The notes under the pieces are model-generated. The model was not told the origin of the DNA and searched no databases. It worked only from the letters and a program-made list of their open reading frames with translations. Source: Natronococcus roseus (lineage in GTDB: Archaea > Halobacteriota > Halobacteria > Halobacteriales > Natrialbaceae). Taken from it: a stretch of 64,000 bases of DNA. The stretch covers positions 17,712-81,711 of the forward strand of contig NZ_JBHLJR010000010.1 of the NCBI RefSeq assembly GCF_043677095.1, written 5' to 3'. This document shows positions 19,732 through 30,873 of the stretch, piece by piece (position 1 is the stretch's first letter; each line of letters opens with the position of its first letter). Position numbers and translations under genes: made by a program.

Positions 19732-19991
19732 GGTACAACCACTCAGTATACAACAGCCATAGTAAAGCCTGCCTCTAGTTGTACAAAACGAGCCCCGAAT
19801 TCCGGGGGAACCAGTGACAGCGGTCTAACTAGTCGAGACGATATCGGCCGGAAATCGTGACCGTCATCGATCCGATTCGGTCGCGCGACGACGACCACCG
19901 AGGCGCGCCGTCGGCAGGTGGGCGACGAACGGCGGCCGACACTAAGGACCTAGGTTTGTGCCGTGAGCCCGTTCGTCGTTCGTCGATCCGA

Positions 19992-22292
19992 CTACTCCTC
20001 GCCCGACGGGTCGTCAAAGAACGTCCGCAACAGCTCGTGTTGGCCCTTCCGGAGGTGGCTGTGCAGCGTCGGCGAGGAGACGCCCATCGCGTCGGCGATC
20101 TCCTCGGCCGTGCTCTCGCGAGGCCAGTCGTAGTATCCTCCGGAGTAGGCGGCCCGCAGCGCGGCCTCCTGGCGGTCGGTCAGTCGCTCCTCTAACCCCT
20201 CCCGGAACTCCCGACCGGTCTGAACCGGCCGTTCGGTCTCGCGCTTTCCGGCCAGTTCGGAGTCGGGAAACGCCGACCGCAGCCCGGCGACGATCGTCCG
20301 GATGTCGGCGTCGGCCGCACACTCGGCCGTGATCGTTGCGGTGCCCCCCTCGAAGCGCGCCTCGCAGACGGTGACGCCGTACTCGGTCAGCGTCAGCGTC
20401 GGCGAGGAGCCCTCGACCACGAACTCGAGCCGACAGGCGTCCTCGTAGGTCTCGATAAGTCGGCAGTCGCTGATCCCCGGATCGGCCTCGGCGCGCTCGA
20501 AGACCTCGGCCGGCGACGCGCCCTCGAGGCGGACGTAGTACAGCTGCGTCGAGTCCGAGAGCGGGACGAGCGAGTCCAGCTGGAACCGACAGTCGAGCCG
20601 CCGCGTCGTCTCGACGAAGAACGAGCTCTCGTCTCGGCAGACGAACTCGAGTTCGACTACGCGATCCGACAGCAGGAGGTTTCGCCGGCGGATCGCGGCG
20701 ATCGCGTACCCGACCTGGCGGCCGATCGTCTCGAGCCACGCCCGTTCGGCCTCGCCGAACGCTTCCGTCCGTTCGGTCGCGACCGATAGTCGTCCGTACA
20801 CCGTGTCACCGTACCACAGCGGAACGACCGCGACGCGGCCCTCGAAGCTCCCGGCGTCGTCCCCGAGCGTCGCCTCGACGTTCGTCACGACCGAAACCGA
20901 CCGCGCGTCGGCCGTCTCCGGGATGCTGACGGTCGATTCGTCACTCCTCGAGAGCGCGGTCCCGGAATCCACCCCGTCACCGCGAGAGCTGGGCTCTCGA
21001 TCCGGAGCCGAGGGGTGGGGCTCGCTCCAGTCCTCGGGAACGAGCCGATCGACGCGCTCGGCCTCGAGACCGCTGGCCGTTCGCCAGTTTCCGTGGCGGT
21101 CCGAGTGGGTCGTCCGATCGATCCAGGCGACGTCGTAGGTACGTCCCTCGGTAAGGGCCTGACAGGTCGCGGCTTCGACCGCCTCGTGGCTCGTGGCCTC
21201 GAGCAACGCGTCCGTCAACGCCCGGTGGCGGGTAGCGACGTCGTACACCTGCTCGAGCATCTCGCGGTCCGAGCGAACCTCCTCGAGGCGGTCGTGGTAC
21301 TCCGAGACGTCGTAAACCAGCAGCGCGAACCCCTGTAGCCGGTGTCGATCGTCGCGCAGCGGCGTGACGATCTCGGTCGCGCGAAACCGGCTTCCGTCCC
21401 TGCGGACGCGCCAGCCCTCGGCCTCGTAGCCCGACTCCTCGAGGGCCCGGGTCAGCGTCTGGTCGGGCCGACCCCGCTCGACTGCCTCCTCGGCGTACAG
21501 CGTCGAGACGTGGGTGCCGACGATCTCGCCCGCGCGGTAGCCAAAGACCGACTCCGCGCTCCGGTTCCAGCGGTCGACGTAGCCATCGGCGTCGAGGCGA
21601 ACCAGCGCGCAGCGCTCGCTCGCCCCGAGCAGCGATCGAACGACGCTGCTGTCGCTTACCGAAGCTCTGTTCCCGGAGCGAGCGCTCGAGCCCGTTTCGA
21701 CCGCGGCGAACTCGTCGACGATCTCCGCATCGGTCGGGCTCGGCAGGTAGGATTCGAGGGCCTCGAAGCTCCCCCAGCCGCCGACGCGCTTGACGACCAG
21801 CGGGTTGATCTCGTGATCGGTCAGCGCGGTTTCGAGGAAGTACCGCCGGAGACCGTCCGTCGAAACGTCCTCGAGCGCAGGCTCGTCGAACCGCTCGCTT
21901 GCCCGCGCTGCGACCTCGGTTACGAGCATCTGCAGCCGCCGCGTCGAGACCGAGAACACCGGGTCGTCGCTCAAGAGCCCGTTGCTCCGCGCGTACCGTC
22001 GTAGCTCCCGCTCGACCCCGGTCGGCAGGTACGCAACTCGCGACTCGGGGAGGCGGAGCAGATACCGGGGGGGATCGGTCCGCACCTGGTCGATGGCGCC
22101 GATCGTCACCCGCGTCAGTTCGGCCGGACGGAGACCGACCTCCCCGCAACAGCGGACGACCAGCGCCTCACGGTAGGTCTCGGCGGCGTCGAGAAGCGAC
22201 TCGTACTGCTCGCGAGAGACGGCGGCGGGCTCGGGCTCCTCGAGACTCACGCTTCGGGTATTCTGAGTCGGCGAAAATAACTGTATCGACAC
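19992..22292 (-). CDS. Bacterio-opsin-activator-type sensor-regulator with a recombinase-like N-domain
   Basis: 766 residues in four parts. Residues ~25-185 resemble the catalytic fold of tyrosine recombinases: Arg55 in GLRPAEL, Arg149 in DGLRR, Trp173 and Tyr182, but with Asp in place of the box II His. Then come a PAS domain (~220-340, with GYRAGEIVGTHVSTLYAEEA), a GAF-like domain (~355-540), a BAT-type domain and a C-terminal HTH_10 (ESTAEEIADAMGVSSPTLHS). It should sense a small molecule or redox state and control transcription. It lies between the two acs genes and may regulate acetate use. Confidence 0.8.
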   Translation of the reverse strand: MSIQLFSPTQNTRSVSLEEPEPAAVSREQYESLLDAAETYREALVVRCCGEVGLRPAELTRVTIGAIDQVRTDPPRYLLRLPESRVAYLPTGVERELRRYARSNGLLSDDPVFSVSTRRLQMLVTEVAARASERFDEPALEDVSTDGLRRYFLETALTDHEINPLVVKRVGGWGSFEALESYLPSPTDAEIVDEFAAVETGSSARSGNRASVSDSSVVRSLLGASERCALVRLDADGYVDRWNRSAESVFGYRAGEIVGTHVSTLYAEEAVERGRPDQTLTRALEESGYEAEGWRVRRDGSRFRATEIVTPLRDDRHRLQGFALLVYDVSEYHDRLEEVRSDREMLEQVYDVATRHRALTDALLEATSHEAVEAATCQALTEGRTYDVAWIDRTTHSDRHGNWRTASGLEAERVDRLVPEDWSEPHPSAPDREPSSRGDGVDSGTALSRSDESTVSIPETADARSVSVVTNVEATLGDDAGSFEGRVAVVPLWYGDTVYGRLSVATERTEAFGEAERAWLETIGRQVGYAIAAIRRRNLLLSDRVVELEFVCRDESSFFVETTRRLDCRFQLDSLVPLSDSTQLYYVRLEGASPAEVFERAEADPGISDCRLIETYEDACRLEFVVEGSSPTLTLTEYGVTVCEARFEGGTATITAECAADADIRTIVAGLRSAFPDSELAGKRETERPVQTGREFREGLEERLTDRQEAALRAAYSGGYYDWPRESTAEEIADAMGVSSPTLHSHLRKGQHELLRTFFDDPSGEE

Positions 22293-22380
22293 GGGCCGAG
22301 TAGGCGCCGGTTACTCACCGGGATGGCGATCGAAAGAGGGGAACTTCCACGTTTCGCAAACGTCGCGTTCGCGAAGCGTA

Positions 22381-24357
<1,977 letters not shown>

Positions 24358-24451
24358 GTCTTAGTTGACCCGAGGTCGCTCAGTCGAATAAACGTTCCTC
24401 CGATCGTCGTCCTCGAGCGGCATTCGGGATCGGCGCAGTGTCACCACGCCG

Positions 24452-24940
24452 CTACGAGCGCACGGAGTCGATGTCCTCGACGTTGCCGATCTCGGCCTCG
24501 GAGTGGCGAACGACGTAGACGTCGTACCGGTGGTCGTTCGCGACGGGACTCCCGACGCTCGACTGCGGAGAGATCACCGATCCCGCGTTCTCCGAGCCGA
24601 TGAAGACGACGCTGGCGCCGATCTCGGCGGCGATCCGTTTGATCTCCCGGACGACGTTCGTCGTCGCGGTCGCGGTCGGCTCGTCGGAACTGACGCGCTC
24701 GACGCGGAACGTCGCCTCCGGTGCGATGTCCGCGACGCGTCGCTGCATTCCCGAAGCGATCGCCTCGGGATCGAACGGCTCACCCTCTCCGATCCAGCCC
24801 CGATTCCGGGCGTACTCCTCGTCGTCGGGAACGACCGTCAGGGCGACCACGTCTTCCTCGAGGAGGTCTCCGAACGTCGAAGCGCGCTCGAGCGCCTTCC
24901 TCGCAAGCACCGAACCGTCGAACGGAACGAGCAGTGACAT
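24452..24940 (-). CDS. UspA-like protein, divergent
   Basis: 162 residues starting MSLLVPFDGSVLARKALERA. The ATG at 24940 begins the normal Usp first strand; the longer open frame upstream has no Usp similarity. The C-terminal nucleotide loop is altered (GSENAGSVISPQSSVGS instead of G-2x-G-9x-G), so ATP binding is doubtful. It is co-oriented with acs copy 2. Confidence 0.8.
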   Translation of the reverse strand: MSLLVPFDGSVLARKALERASTFGDLLEEDVVALTVVPDDEEYARNRGWIGEGEPFDPEAIASGMQRRVADIAPEATFRVERVSSDEPTATATTNVVREIKRIAAEIGASVVFIGSENAGSVISPQSSVGSPVANDHRYDVYVVRHSEAEIGNVEDIDSVRS

Positions 24941-25409
24941 TACGCCTACCCACACTGACGGTGGAGGTAAATGTTCGGTCTCGAGCAGTCCTCCCGGCGT
25001 CGAACGAAGGTGTTCGGCGGCCGATGTCCACGGGAACGAATCGATACAGGACCGAACGCACGCTCGAGTATGGACGCATATCATGTTATATTTATATTTA
25101 TATCATATATTGTATGTAGTGCGCGTTCTCGCTTCAGTAGCGCTCTAGCGTATAAGTGGGTGATAGCGCTCGAGGACACAACTAAGAGCAAAATCAGGAA
25201 AATTACAGCAGACAGCCGTTGATACAGCTACTTCGGCGGTAATGATGGTCTCCGTAACGGTTCTGAGTATATCGGGACGATACGCTTAATAGATAGTTTC
25301 TTTATATTTCGTATATTCACTCGTATATCTTATATTCTTGAGTCGCCGGAAGCGGTACCCCATGACAGTCACCTCGACAGTGATGGAGCTCGAGTCGAAC
25401 GCCCTCACC
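24941..25409. other. AT-rich intergenic region
   Basis: Nearly 470 nt without a convincing gene. Two AT-rich tracts stand out, at 25080-25120 (TTATATTTATATTTATATCA) and 25295-25335 (TTTCTTTATATTTCGTATAT), against a GC-rich background. They could be promoter, terminator or regulator-binding DNA, or the site of an old insertion. Short open frames here have the composition of chance frames. Confidence 0.4.
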
Positions 25410-25871
25410 TCACTCCCTGGTTTTGATGAGAAACTTCATGTCGCCCTGAAAGACCACAGTGCCGTCCTGATTGGTCATCTCGGTGTCGAGGACGACCAGT
25501 CCGGCATCGTCACGGCTGCCGGCGTCCTTGACGTCGGTGACCTCAATCTCGAGCGAGAGCGTGTCACCGATGTAGACCGGGTTCGGCAGGTCCATGTAAT
25601 TCATCCCGAGGAACGCGAATGCGGTCCGTTCGACGATTCCGGTACGGTAGACGAACCCGGTCGCCTGAACGAACGTCATCGGACCGTGGGCGATCCGCTC
25701 GCCGAACGCGCTGTCCTCGGCGTACTCTTTGTTCGTGTGCAGTTCCGTCCAGTCGCCGGCCAGCGCCGAGTGCATGACGAAGTCGGCCTCCGTTACCGTG
25801 CGTCCGACGCTCTCGAACGTCTGTCCTTCCTCGAAGTCCTCGAAGTAGTGTGGCTCGTAGCTGTACGCCAT
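25410..25871 (-). CDS. MaoC-family hydratase
   Basis: 153 residues with a hot-dog fold. The active-site region DWTELHTN holds Asp40 and His45, at the positions of the Asp/His pair of R-specific enoyl-CoA hydratases, and GERIAHGPM follows as the second motif. It lies at the edge of the phenylacetate cluster and may hydrate an unsaturated CoA intermediate of that pathway. It is transcribed toward the UspA gene; the adjacent regulator gene is on the same strand. Confidence 0.85.
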   Translation of the reverse strand: MAYSYEPHYFEDFEEGQTFESVGRTVTEADFVMHSALAGDWTELHTNKEYAEDSAFGERIAHGPMTFVQATGFVYRTGIVERTAFAFLGMNYMDLPNPVYIGDTLSLEIEVTDVKDAGSRDDAGLVVLDTEMTNQDGTVVFQGDMKFLIKTRE

Positions 25872-25982
25872 ATGATACGTATCAGAATCACAGCATAAAT
25901 AATTTACTTCGAGAATCGCCCGACGGAACGGGCCGTCGACGCGAGTTCGATCGACCGACGGTCGGCTCTCGAGTCATTCGAG

Positions 25983-26621
25983 TCAGGAGAACATCTGTTC
26001 GAACAGTGTCGCCTCGGCCCGGCGGAGTCGCTCGAGAAGCGCCGACTTGCTGATCCCGAGTTCGCCGGCGACCGCCTCGGAACTGGCCTGTCGCGGGATC
26101 TCGAAGTAGCCCGATTCGAGGGCCGTCCGGAGACACTCCTCCTGGGCCGGCGTGAGTTCCCACCGCTGGCTGGGCGACTCCGTGGCTTCCGATTCGAGAG
26201 GGTAGACTCGCTCGAGTTTGACGCCGATGGTCTCGCCGGCCGCCTCCATGACGCCTTTCAGCACATCGCGGCCGACGACCGCGCCGAAGATCCGTGCCTC
26301 CCCATCGCGGTATCGCAGGGTCTCGACGATGAGACCGCCGTCGATGAGTCGTCGGACGACGCAGGGGTGTTTCGAGAGACACCGATATCGCGAACGGCCG
26401 TCAGTCCGGGAAACATGTAGGTACGAGATCCGATCGTCGTCGTCTAAGTGCGCCGTGAGTCGGTCCGTCCTCGCCGAACTGAACTGCAGAAGGTCGTAGC
26501 CGTCGCTGCGCCGCTGGGGCGCTCGCGCGTCGATCTCGACACCGACGTCGCGACTCGCCTCCGCGAGCGGGCAGTCGTCGTTTCGAACCCTGAACTCCAC
26601 GGCGAGACACTCGTCGATCAT
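25983..26621 (-). CDS. HTH_10 (Bat-type) regulator of the phenylacetate cluster
   Basis: 212 residues. The C-terminal ~55 are an HTH_10 domain: LTPAQEECLRTALESGYFEI, then ASSEAVAGELGISKSALLER. The N-terminal ~150 form the small ligand-binding-like module of this archaeal family, with a cysteine in RCLSKHPCVV. It is divergent from paaA with about 96 nt between starts, so it probably binds there and controls the operon. The effector is likely a phenylacetyl-CoA pathway compound (inference). Confidence 0.82.
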   Translation of the reverse strand: MIDECLAVEFRVRNDDCPLAEASRDVGVEIDARAPQRRSDGYDLLQFSSARTDRLTAHLDDDDRISYLHVSRTDGRSRYRCLSKHPCVVRRLIDGGLIVETLRYRDGEARIFGAVVGRDVLKGVMEAAGETIGVKLERVYPLESEATESPSQRWELTPAQEECLRTALESGYFEIPRQASSEAVAGELGISKSALLERLRRAEATLFEQMFS

Positions 26622-26717
26622 GCGAACGTATATTAGAAAACTTGTGCGAATACTTAAAACCCCGTTATGTGGCGGTCAACTGCTAAGGACGCAACTGTCG
26701 TAGTTTATAATGAGATC

Positions 26718-27659
26718 ATGGACCTGGATACAGTCAAAGAACGCGCGGGCCCCCGGGAGTTCAGCCCCGCGGACGACCTGCCACGGGAGTACCGGGAGGC
26801 CGCGACGCGGATGATCGAGTTCCACGCCAACAGCGAGATCATGGGCGCCTACCTCGAGCGGCCGTTCATCCGCCAGGCGCCCAGTATCGACCGGAAGCTG
26901 GCGTTCTCGGCGAAGGTCCAGGACGAGATCGGCCACGGCCAGTTGCTGTACCGTGCCGCCGAGTCGCTGGGCGTCAAGACTCGCGGGGAGATGCTCGAGG
27001 ATCTGGCGAACGGCGACGGCAAGTTCCTCAACTGTTTTCATTACCCGCTGAAGAGCTGGGTCGAGATTCCGATGATCTCGTTTTTCGTCGACGGGGCAGC
27101 GATGCGCCGGCAGGCGACGCTTCGTCGAACGAGCTGGGAGCCCTACGCCCACGCGATGGACAAGGTCTGCTTCGAGGAGGGCTTTCACGTCAAACACGGC
27201 GAGGACATCCTCAAGGAGCTGATGACCGGCTCGCGGAAGGAACAGCGGATGACCCAGGAGGCCTTCGAGGAGTGGTGGCCCCGCATCATCCAGTTCTTCG
27301 GGCCCACCGACGACAAGAGCACCCACCACGACTTCGCCGCCTCGGTGGGGCTCAAACAGCAGTCCAACGACGCGCTGCGCGACGCCTTCCTCGATCAGTA
27401 CATCCCGAAGGCTCGCAAGCACGGCCTCGAGATCCCCGACGAACCTCGCATTCGCGAGCGCGACGACGGCACCTACGCCGTCGAGGAAAGCGACCTCGAC
27501 TGGGAGGAGTTCTTCACCATCGCTAAAAACGACTACGAGCCCGGACTCGGACAGATCAACGGCCGGAAGCAGGCCCAGGAGGCCGTTCAGTGGGTTCGTG
27601 ACACGATCGAGGACGACGCCACAACCGCCGGCGGCCACGCGCCGCAGGCGGCCGACTGA
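26718..27659 (+). CDS. paaA: Phenylacetyl-CoA 1,2-epoxidase catalytic subunit A
   Basis: 313 residues of the ferritin-like diiron fold. Metal-ligand motifs are ExxH in DEIGHGQLLYR and in EEGFHVKHGE. With PaaC it forms the oxygenase that makes 1,2-epoxyphenylacetyl-CoA from phenylacetyl-CoA and O2. ATG 26718 (MDLDTVKERAG) fits the family start better than the upstream ATG 26667. A TATA-like TACTTAAAAC lies at about 26650. First gene of paaABCD. Confidence 0.93.
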   Translation: MDLDTVKERAGPREFSPADDLPREYREAATRMIEFHANSEIMGAYLERPFIRQAPSIDRKLAFSAKVQDEIGHGQLLYRAAESLGVKTRGEMLEDLANGDGKFLNCFHYPLKSWVEIPMISFFVDGAAMRRQATLRRTSWEPYAHAMDKVCFEEGFHVKHGEDILKELMTGSRKEQRMTQEAFEEWWPRIIQFFGPTDDKSTHHDFAASVGLKQQSNDALRDAFLDQYIPKARKHGLEIPDEPRIRERDDGTYAVEESDLDWEEFFTIAKNDYEPGLGQINGRKQAQEAVQWVRDTIEDDATTAGGHAPQAAD

Positions 27660-27661
27660 CC

Positions 27662-27979
27662 ATGATCTGGGAAGTGTTTCGCCAGGAGAAGACGGGTGGG
27701 TACCACACCCACTGCGGCAACGTTCACGCACCGGACCGCGAGATGGCCAAACAGTTCGCCGCGATCCAGCACGGCCGGCGCAAACCGACGAACAGCCTCT
27801 GGGTCGTTCCCCGCGAGGAGATCGGCGAGATCGACAGCGAAGACGTCGCCTTCGGCGGCGCCACCGACAGAAGCTACCGCTGGGCGACCGCCTACAACAC
27901 CACCGGCGAGGACGCCCGCGAGGTCGTCGAAAGCGAGGACGAACAGGCCACCGCCGAGCGACAGCGGGGTGACGACTGA
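27662..27979 (+). CDS. paaB: Phenylacetyl-CoA epoxidase subunit B
   Basis: 105 residues starting MIWEVFRQEKTGGYHTHCGN, the classic PaaB sequence. The subunit bridges AC dimers in the epoxidase complex. It starts 2 nt after paaA and its last base is the first base of the paaC ATG, so expression is coupled. The acidic tail is slightly longer than in bacteria. Confidence 0.93.
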   Translation: MIWEVFRQEKTGGYHTHCGNVHAPDREMAKQFAAIQHGRRKPTNSLWVVPREEIGEIDSEDVAFGGATDRSYRWATAYNTTGEDAREVVESEDEQATAERQRGDD

Positions 27980-28836
27980 TGGCGGCGACCCTAGACCCAG
28001 GGAAGCTCGAGGCCCGCGAGCGCGAGGCCCTCGAGACGCTGCTCAAGCGGCTGGCCGACGACGAGTTCGTGCTCGCCGAGCGCTACACCGAATGGCAGGT
28101 CCGGGCGCCGACCCTCGAGTCGGATCTCGCGCTGGCGAACAACGCCCAGGACGAGCTGGGTCACGCCCGGCTGTGGTACGACGTCCTCGAGGATCTCGGT
28201 TTCGAGGAGCAGGAACTGGTCTACGAGCGCGATCCCGCCGACTTCCGCCACGCCACGCTGGTCGAACTCCCCTTCGAGGAGGGCGACTGGGCCGACGCCG
28301 TCCTCCGGTCGTACCTCTATGACGCCGCCGAGGAGCTCCGACTCGAGTCCCTCGAGAAGTCGACGTACCCGAAGATCGCCGATCGCGTCGGCAAGATCCA
28401 GAGCGAGGAGGGGTACCACTTAGAGCACGCCCAGAACTGGGTCGAGCGCCTGGCCGACGGTGAGGGGGGTCACGAGCGCCTGCAGGACGCCCTCGATCGG
28501 CTGTTCCCCCACGCGTTGACGCTGTTCGAGCCGGTCGATCCCGACGTCGAGAACGACATCGTCGAGCTGAGACTCCGCGACGCGACGCTCGAGGAGCTGG
28601 GCGAGGAGTGGCTCTCGATCGTGGTACCCTACCTCGAGTCCCTCGAGCTCGAGGTGCCGGTCAGCCCGCAGGTCGACGACGACACCTTCGAGATCACCGA
28701 GGAGATGCTTCCCGAGAAGCGCGGCCGGGACGGGAACCACACCGACGCGTGGGCCGACCTCCACGACGAGCTGACCCACACCTATCGCGACCTCGGGCGC
28801 AGCGACACCACCAAAATCATGGAGAAACCAGAATGA
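27979..28836 (+). CDS. paaC: Phenylacetyl-CoA epoxidase structural subunit C
   Basis: 285 residues of the same ferritin-like fold as PaaA, with DELGHARLWYDVLEDLG and EEGYHLEHAQNW. PaaC is the structural partner of PaaA and has no catalytic iron in bacterial complexes. It overlaps paaB by one base, and the paaD ATG overlaps its stop (ATGA). Confidence 0.93.
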   Translation: MAATLDPGKLEAREREALETLLKRLADDEFVLAERYTEWQVRAPTLESDLALANNAQDELGHARLWYDVLEDLGFEEQELVYERDPADFRHATLVELPFEEGDWADAVLRSYLYDAAEELRLESLEKSTYPKIADRVGKIQSEEGYHLEHAQNWVERLADGEGGHERLQDALDRLFPHALTLFEPVDPDVENDIVELRLRDATLEELGEEWLSIVVPYLESLELEVPVSPQVDDDTFEITEEMLPEKRGRDGNHTDAWADLHDELTHTYRDLGRSDTTKIMEKPE

Positions 28837-29252
28837 GCAGCGAGATTCCGGATCCGGACGCCGACGCGACGCCGTGTGCGTACACCGACTACCGCGAGGG
28901 CGAGGGCGCCGAAGAGCTGCCGGCGACCGGCGAGGACGCCACGGGCGTCGAGGCCGACGTCTGGGAGGCCCTCTACGAGATCGAGGATCCCGAGATGCCG
29001 ATCAGCATCGTCGACCTCGGGCTGATCTACGGCGTGACCCTCGAGGACGGACACGCAGTCGTCGACATGACGTTAACCTACTCGGGCTGTCCAGCCAGGG
29101 ACATGCTCACCGAGCAGGTCCAGGAGACGGCGGCCGACGTCGAGGGCGTCGACGACGCGGAACTGCGACTCGTCTGGAGCCCCGAGTGGACGATCGAGAT
29201 GGTAACCGAACAAGGGAAAGACGATCTCCGGGAGTTCGGGCTGAGCATATGA
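28833..29252 (+). CDS. paaD: PaaD, DUF59/MIP18 domain part
   Basis: 139 residues with the MIP18-like domain: VWEALYEIEDPEMPISIVDL and SGCPARDMLTEQV, which holds the conserved Cys. It is thought to mature the iron centre of the epoxidase. Bacterial PaaD continues into a zinc ribbon; here the protein stops after FGLSI and the ribbon is encoded by a separate overlapping gene. Confidence 0.9.
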   Translation: MSSEIPDPDADATPCAYTDYREGEGAEELPATGEDATGVEADVWEALYEIEDPEMPISIVDLGLIYGVTLEDGHAVVDMTLTYSGCPARDMLTEQVQETAADVEGVDDAELRLVWSPEWTIEMVTEQGKDDLREFGLSI

Positions 29253-29419
29253 GACGGTCCCGAGATCCGAGTGTCACGACCGGCGGCGAGGACGCGGGCG
29301 CGGAGTGTCCGTACTGCGAGTCGACGGACACCGTCCGCGAACACCCGAAGGGGCCGTCGCTCTGCCGGTCGATGCACTACTGCAACGCCTGCGACCAGCC
29401 GTTCGAGAAGTTCGAATAG
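29249..29419 (+). CDS. PaaD zinc-ribbon part as a separate protein
   Basis: ATG at 29249 overlaps the paaD stop (ATGA) and opens 56 codons. The cysteines C20, C23, C45 and C48 (CPYC and CNAC), with C39 as an extra, form a zinc ribbon, followed by DQPFEKFE. This matches the C-terminal part of bacterial PaaD. The overlap suggests gene fission with preserved coupling. The two products probably act together. Confidence 0.85.
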   Translation: MRRSRDPSVTTGGEDAGAECPYCESTDTVREHPKGPSLCRSMHYCNACDQPFEKFE

Positions 29420-29523
29420 CGGACGCCGGTCGTTTTCTACAGCCGTCAGCCGCGAGCGAACGCGCTCGCTGACGAGCGGGGATCAAAACTTTGGTACTCG
29501 GTATCGTGCACTCGGGACGAGCC

Positions 29524-30807
29524 ATGGCAGGCACTACCGAGCGAACCGGCCTCGAGGAGCGCCGGGAGCTGCAGTCCGAGCGGCTCCGCGACACCGTCGC
29601 TCACGCCTACGAGAACGTCCCGCTCTACCGCGAGCGGCTGGACGAGGCCGGCGTTTCGCCCGAAGACGTACAGTCAGTCGACGACCTCGAACGGTTGCCG
29701 TTCACGACGAAAGAGGACTTCCGCGACGAGTATCCCGACGGCCTCTTCGCCGTCGACGACGACGAACTCCTGCGTATCCACGCCTCGTCGGGCACGACGG
29801 GCAAACCCAAGATCGTCGGCTACACCGAGCGCGACCTCGAGCTGTGGGACGAGGTGATGGCTCGATCGCTGGAAGCCGCGTGGATCGAACCGGGAGATAC
29901 CGTCCAGAACGCCTACGGCTACGGCCTCTTCACGGGCGGGCTCGGCTTCCACGGCGGGGCCGAGGCCCTCGGCGCGACGGTGATCCCGACGGGCAGCGGC
30001 AACACCCAGCGTCAGGTCGAGCTCGCCCGCGACCTCGAGAGCGACGCCATCGCCTGCACGCCCTCGTACGCGCTGTACTTCGCCGAAACCGCCCGCGAGG
30101 TGGGCGTCGATCCCCGCGAGCTCCCGCTCTCGACGGTGCTGTACGGTGCCGAGCCCTGTACGGAGCCGATGCGCGCGGAACTCGAGGACCGCCTCGGCGC
30201 GGTCGGGATCGAGAACTACGGCCTCTCGGAGCTGATCGGGCCCGGCGTCGCCGTCGAGTGCCGCGAGGCTCAGGACGGGATGCATATCTGGGAAGACCAC
30301 TTCTTCCCGGAGATCGTCGACCCGAAGACGGGCGAGCCCCTGCCGGAGGGCGAGGAGGGCGAACTCGTCCTGACGTCGCTCTCGAAGGAAGCGCTGCCCG
30401 TCCTGCGCTACCGGACGGGAGATCTCACCTCGCTCACCATCGACGAGTGCGACTGTGGGCGGACGATGGCGCGAATGGACGGCGTTACCGGTCGAGCCGA
30501 CGACCTGCTCACCGTTCGGGGCGCCAACCTGTATCCGAGCCAGATCGAGGACGTCGTCCTCGAGTTCGACGCGGTGGCACCCCACTATCGGATCGACCTC
30601 TCCCGCGAGGACGAACTGGATCGGCTGGAGCTGACCGTCGAGCTGACTCGGGGGTTCGACGGCGACCGCGAACGACTCCACGAGACGATCCTCGAGCGGC
30701 TGCGGAACGTCCTCTCCATCCGACCCGACGTCCTCGAGCTGGTCGAGTACGGAACGATCGAGCGGACGGAGGTGGGGAAGGTCAAGCGAGTCTACGATCA
30801 CCGCTGA
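29524..30807 (+). CDS. paaK: Phenylacetate-CoA ligase
   Basis: 427 residues, the usual PaaK length. The ATP-binding loop ASSGTTGKPKIVGYT is near residue 90, with YGAEPCTEPMRAELEDRL and ENYGLSELIGPGVA in the core and EVGKVKRVYDHR at the end. It activates phenylacetate to phenylacetyl-CoA, the epoxidase substrate. ATG 29524 is preferred over an upstream in-frame start. Same strand as paaABCD, about 105 nt later, possibly with its own promoter. Confidence 0.93.
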   Translation: MAGTTERTGLEERRELQSERLRDTVAHAYENVPLYRERLDEAGVSPEDVQSVDDLERLPFTTKEDFRDEYPDGLFAVDDDELLRIHASSGTTGKPKIVGYTERDLELWDEVMARSLEAAWIEPGDTVQNAYGYGLFTGGLGFHGGAEALGATVIPTGSGNTQRQVELARDLESDAIACTPSYALYFAETAREVGVDPRELPLSTVLYGAEPCTEPMRAELEDRLGAVGIENYGLSELIGPGVAVECREAQDGMHIWEDHFFPEIVDPKTGEPLPEGEEGELVLTSLSKEALPVLRYRTGDLTSLTIDECDCGRTMARMDGVTGRADDLLTVRGANLYPSQIEDVVLEFDAVAPHYRIDLSREDELDRLELTVELTRGFDGDRERLHETILERLRNVLSIRPDVLELVEYGTIERTEVGKVKRVYDHR

Positions 30808-30842
30808 CGCGCTCTCGTCGGGAATCGCGAGCGGCCTGTTAC

Positions 30843-30849
30843 TTTTATT
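30843..30849 (+). promoter_or_regulatory. TATA box of the thioesterase gene
   Basis: TTTTATT is centred 28 nt before the ATG at 30874, the spacing for a leaderless transcript, so the gene can be transcribed separately from paaK. Confidence 0.55.
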
Positions 30850-30873
30850 AGGATTCGTACGGCACCGTGTTGC

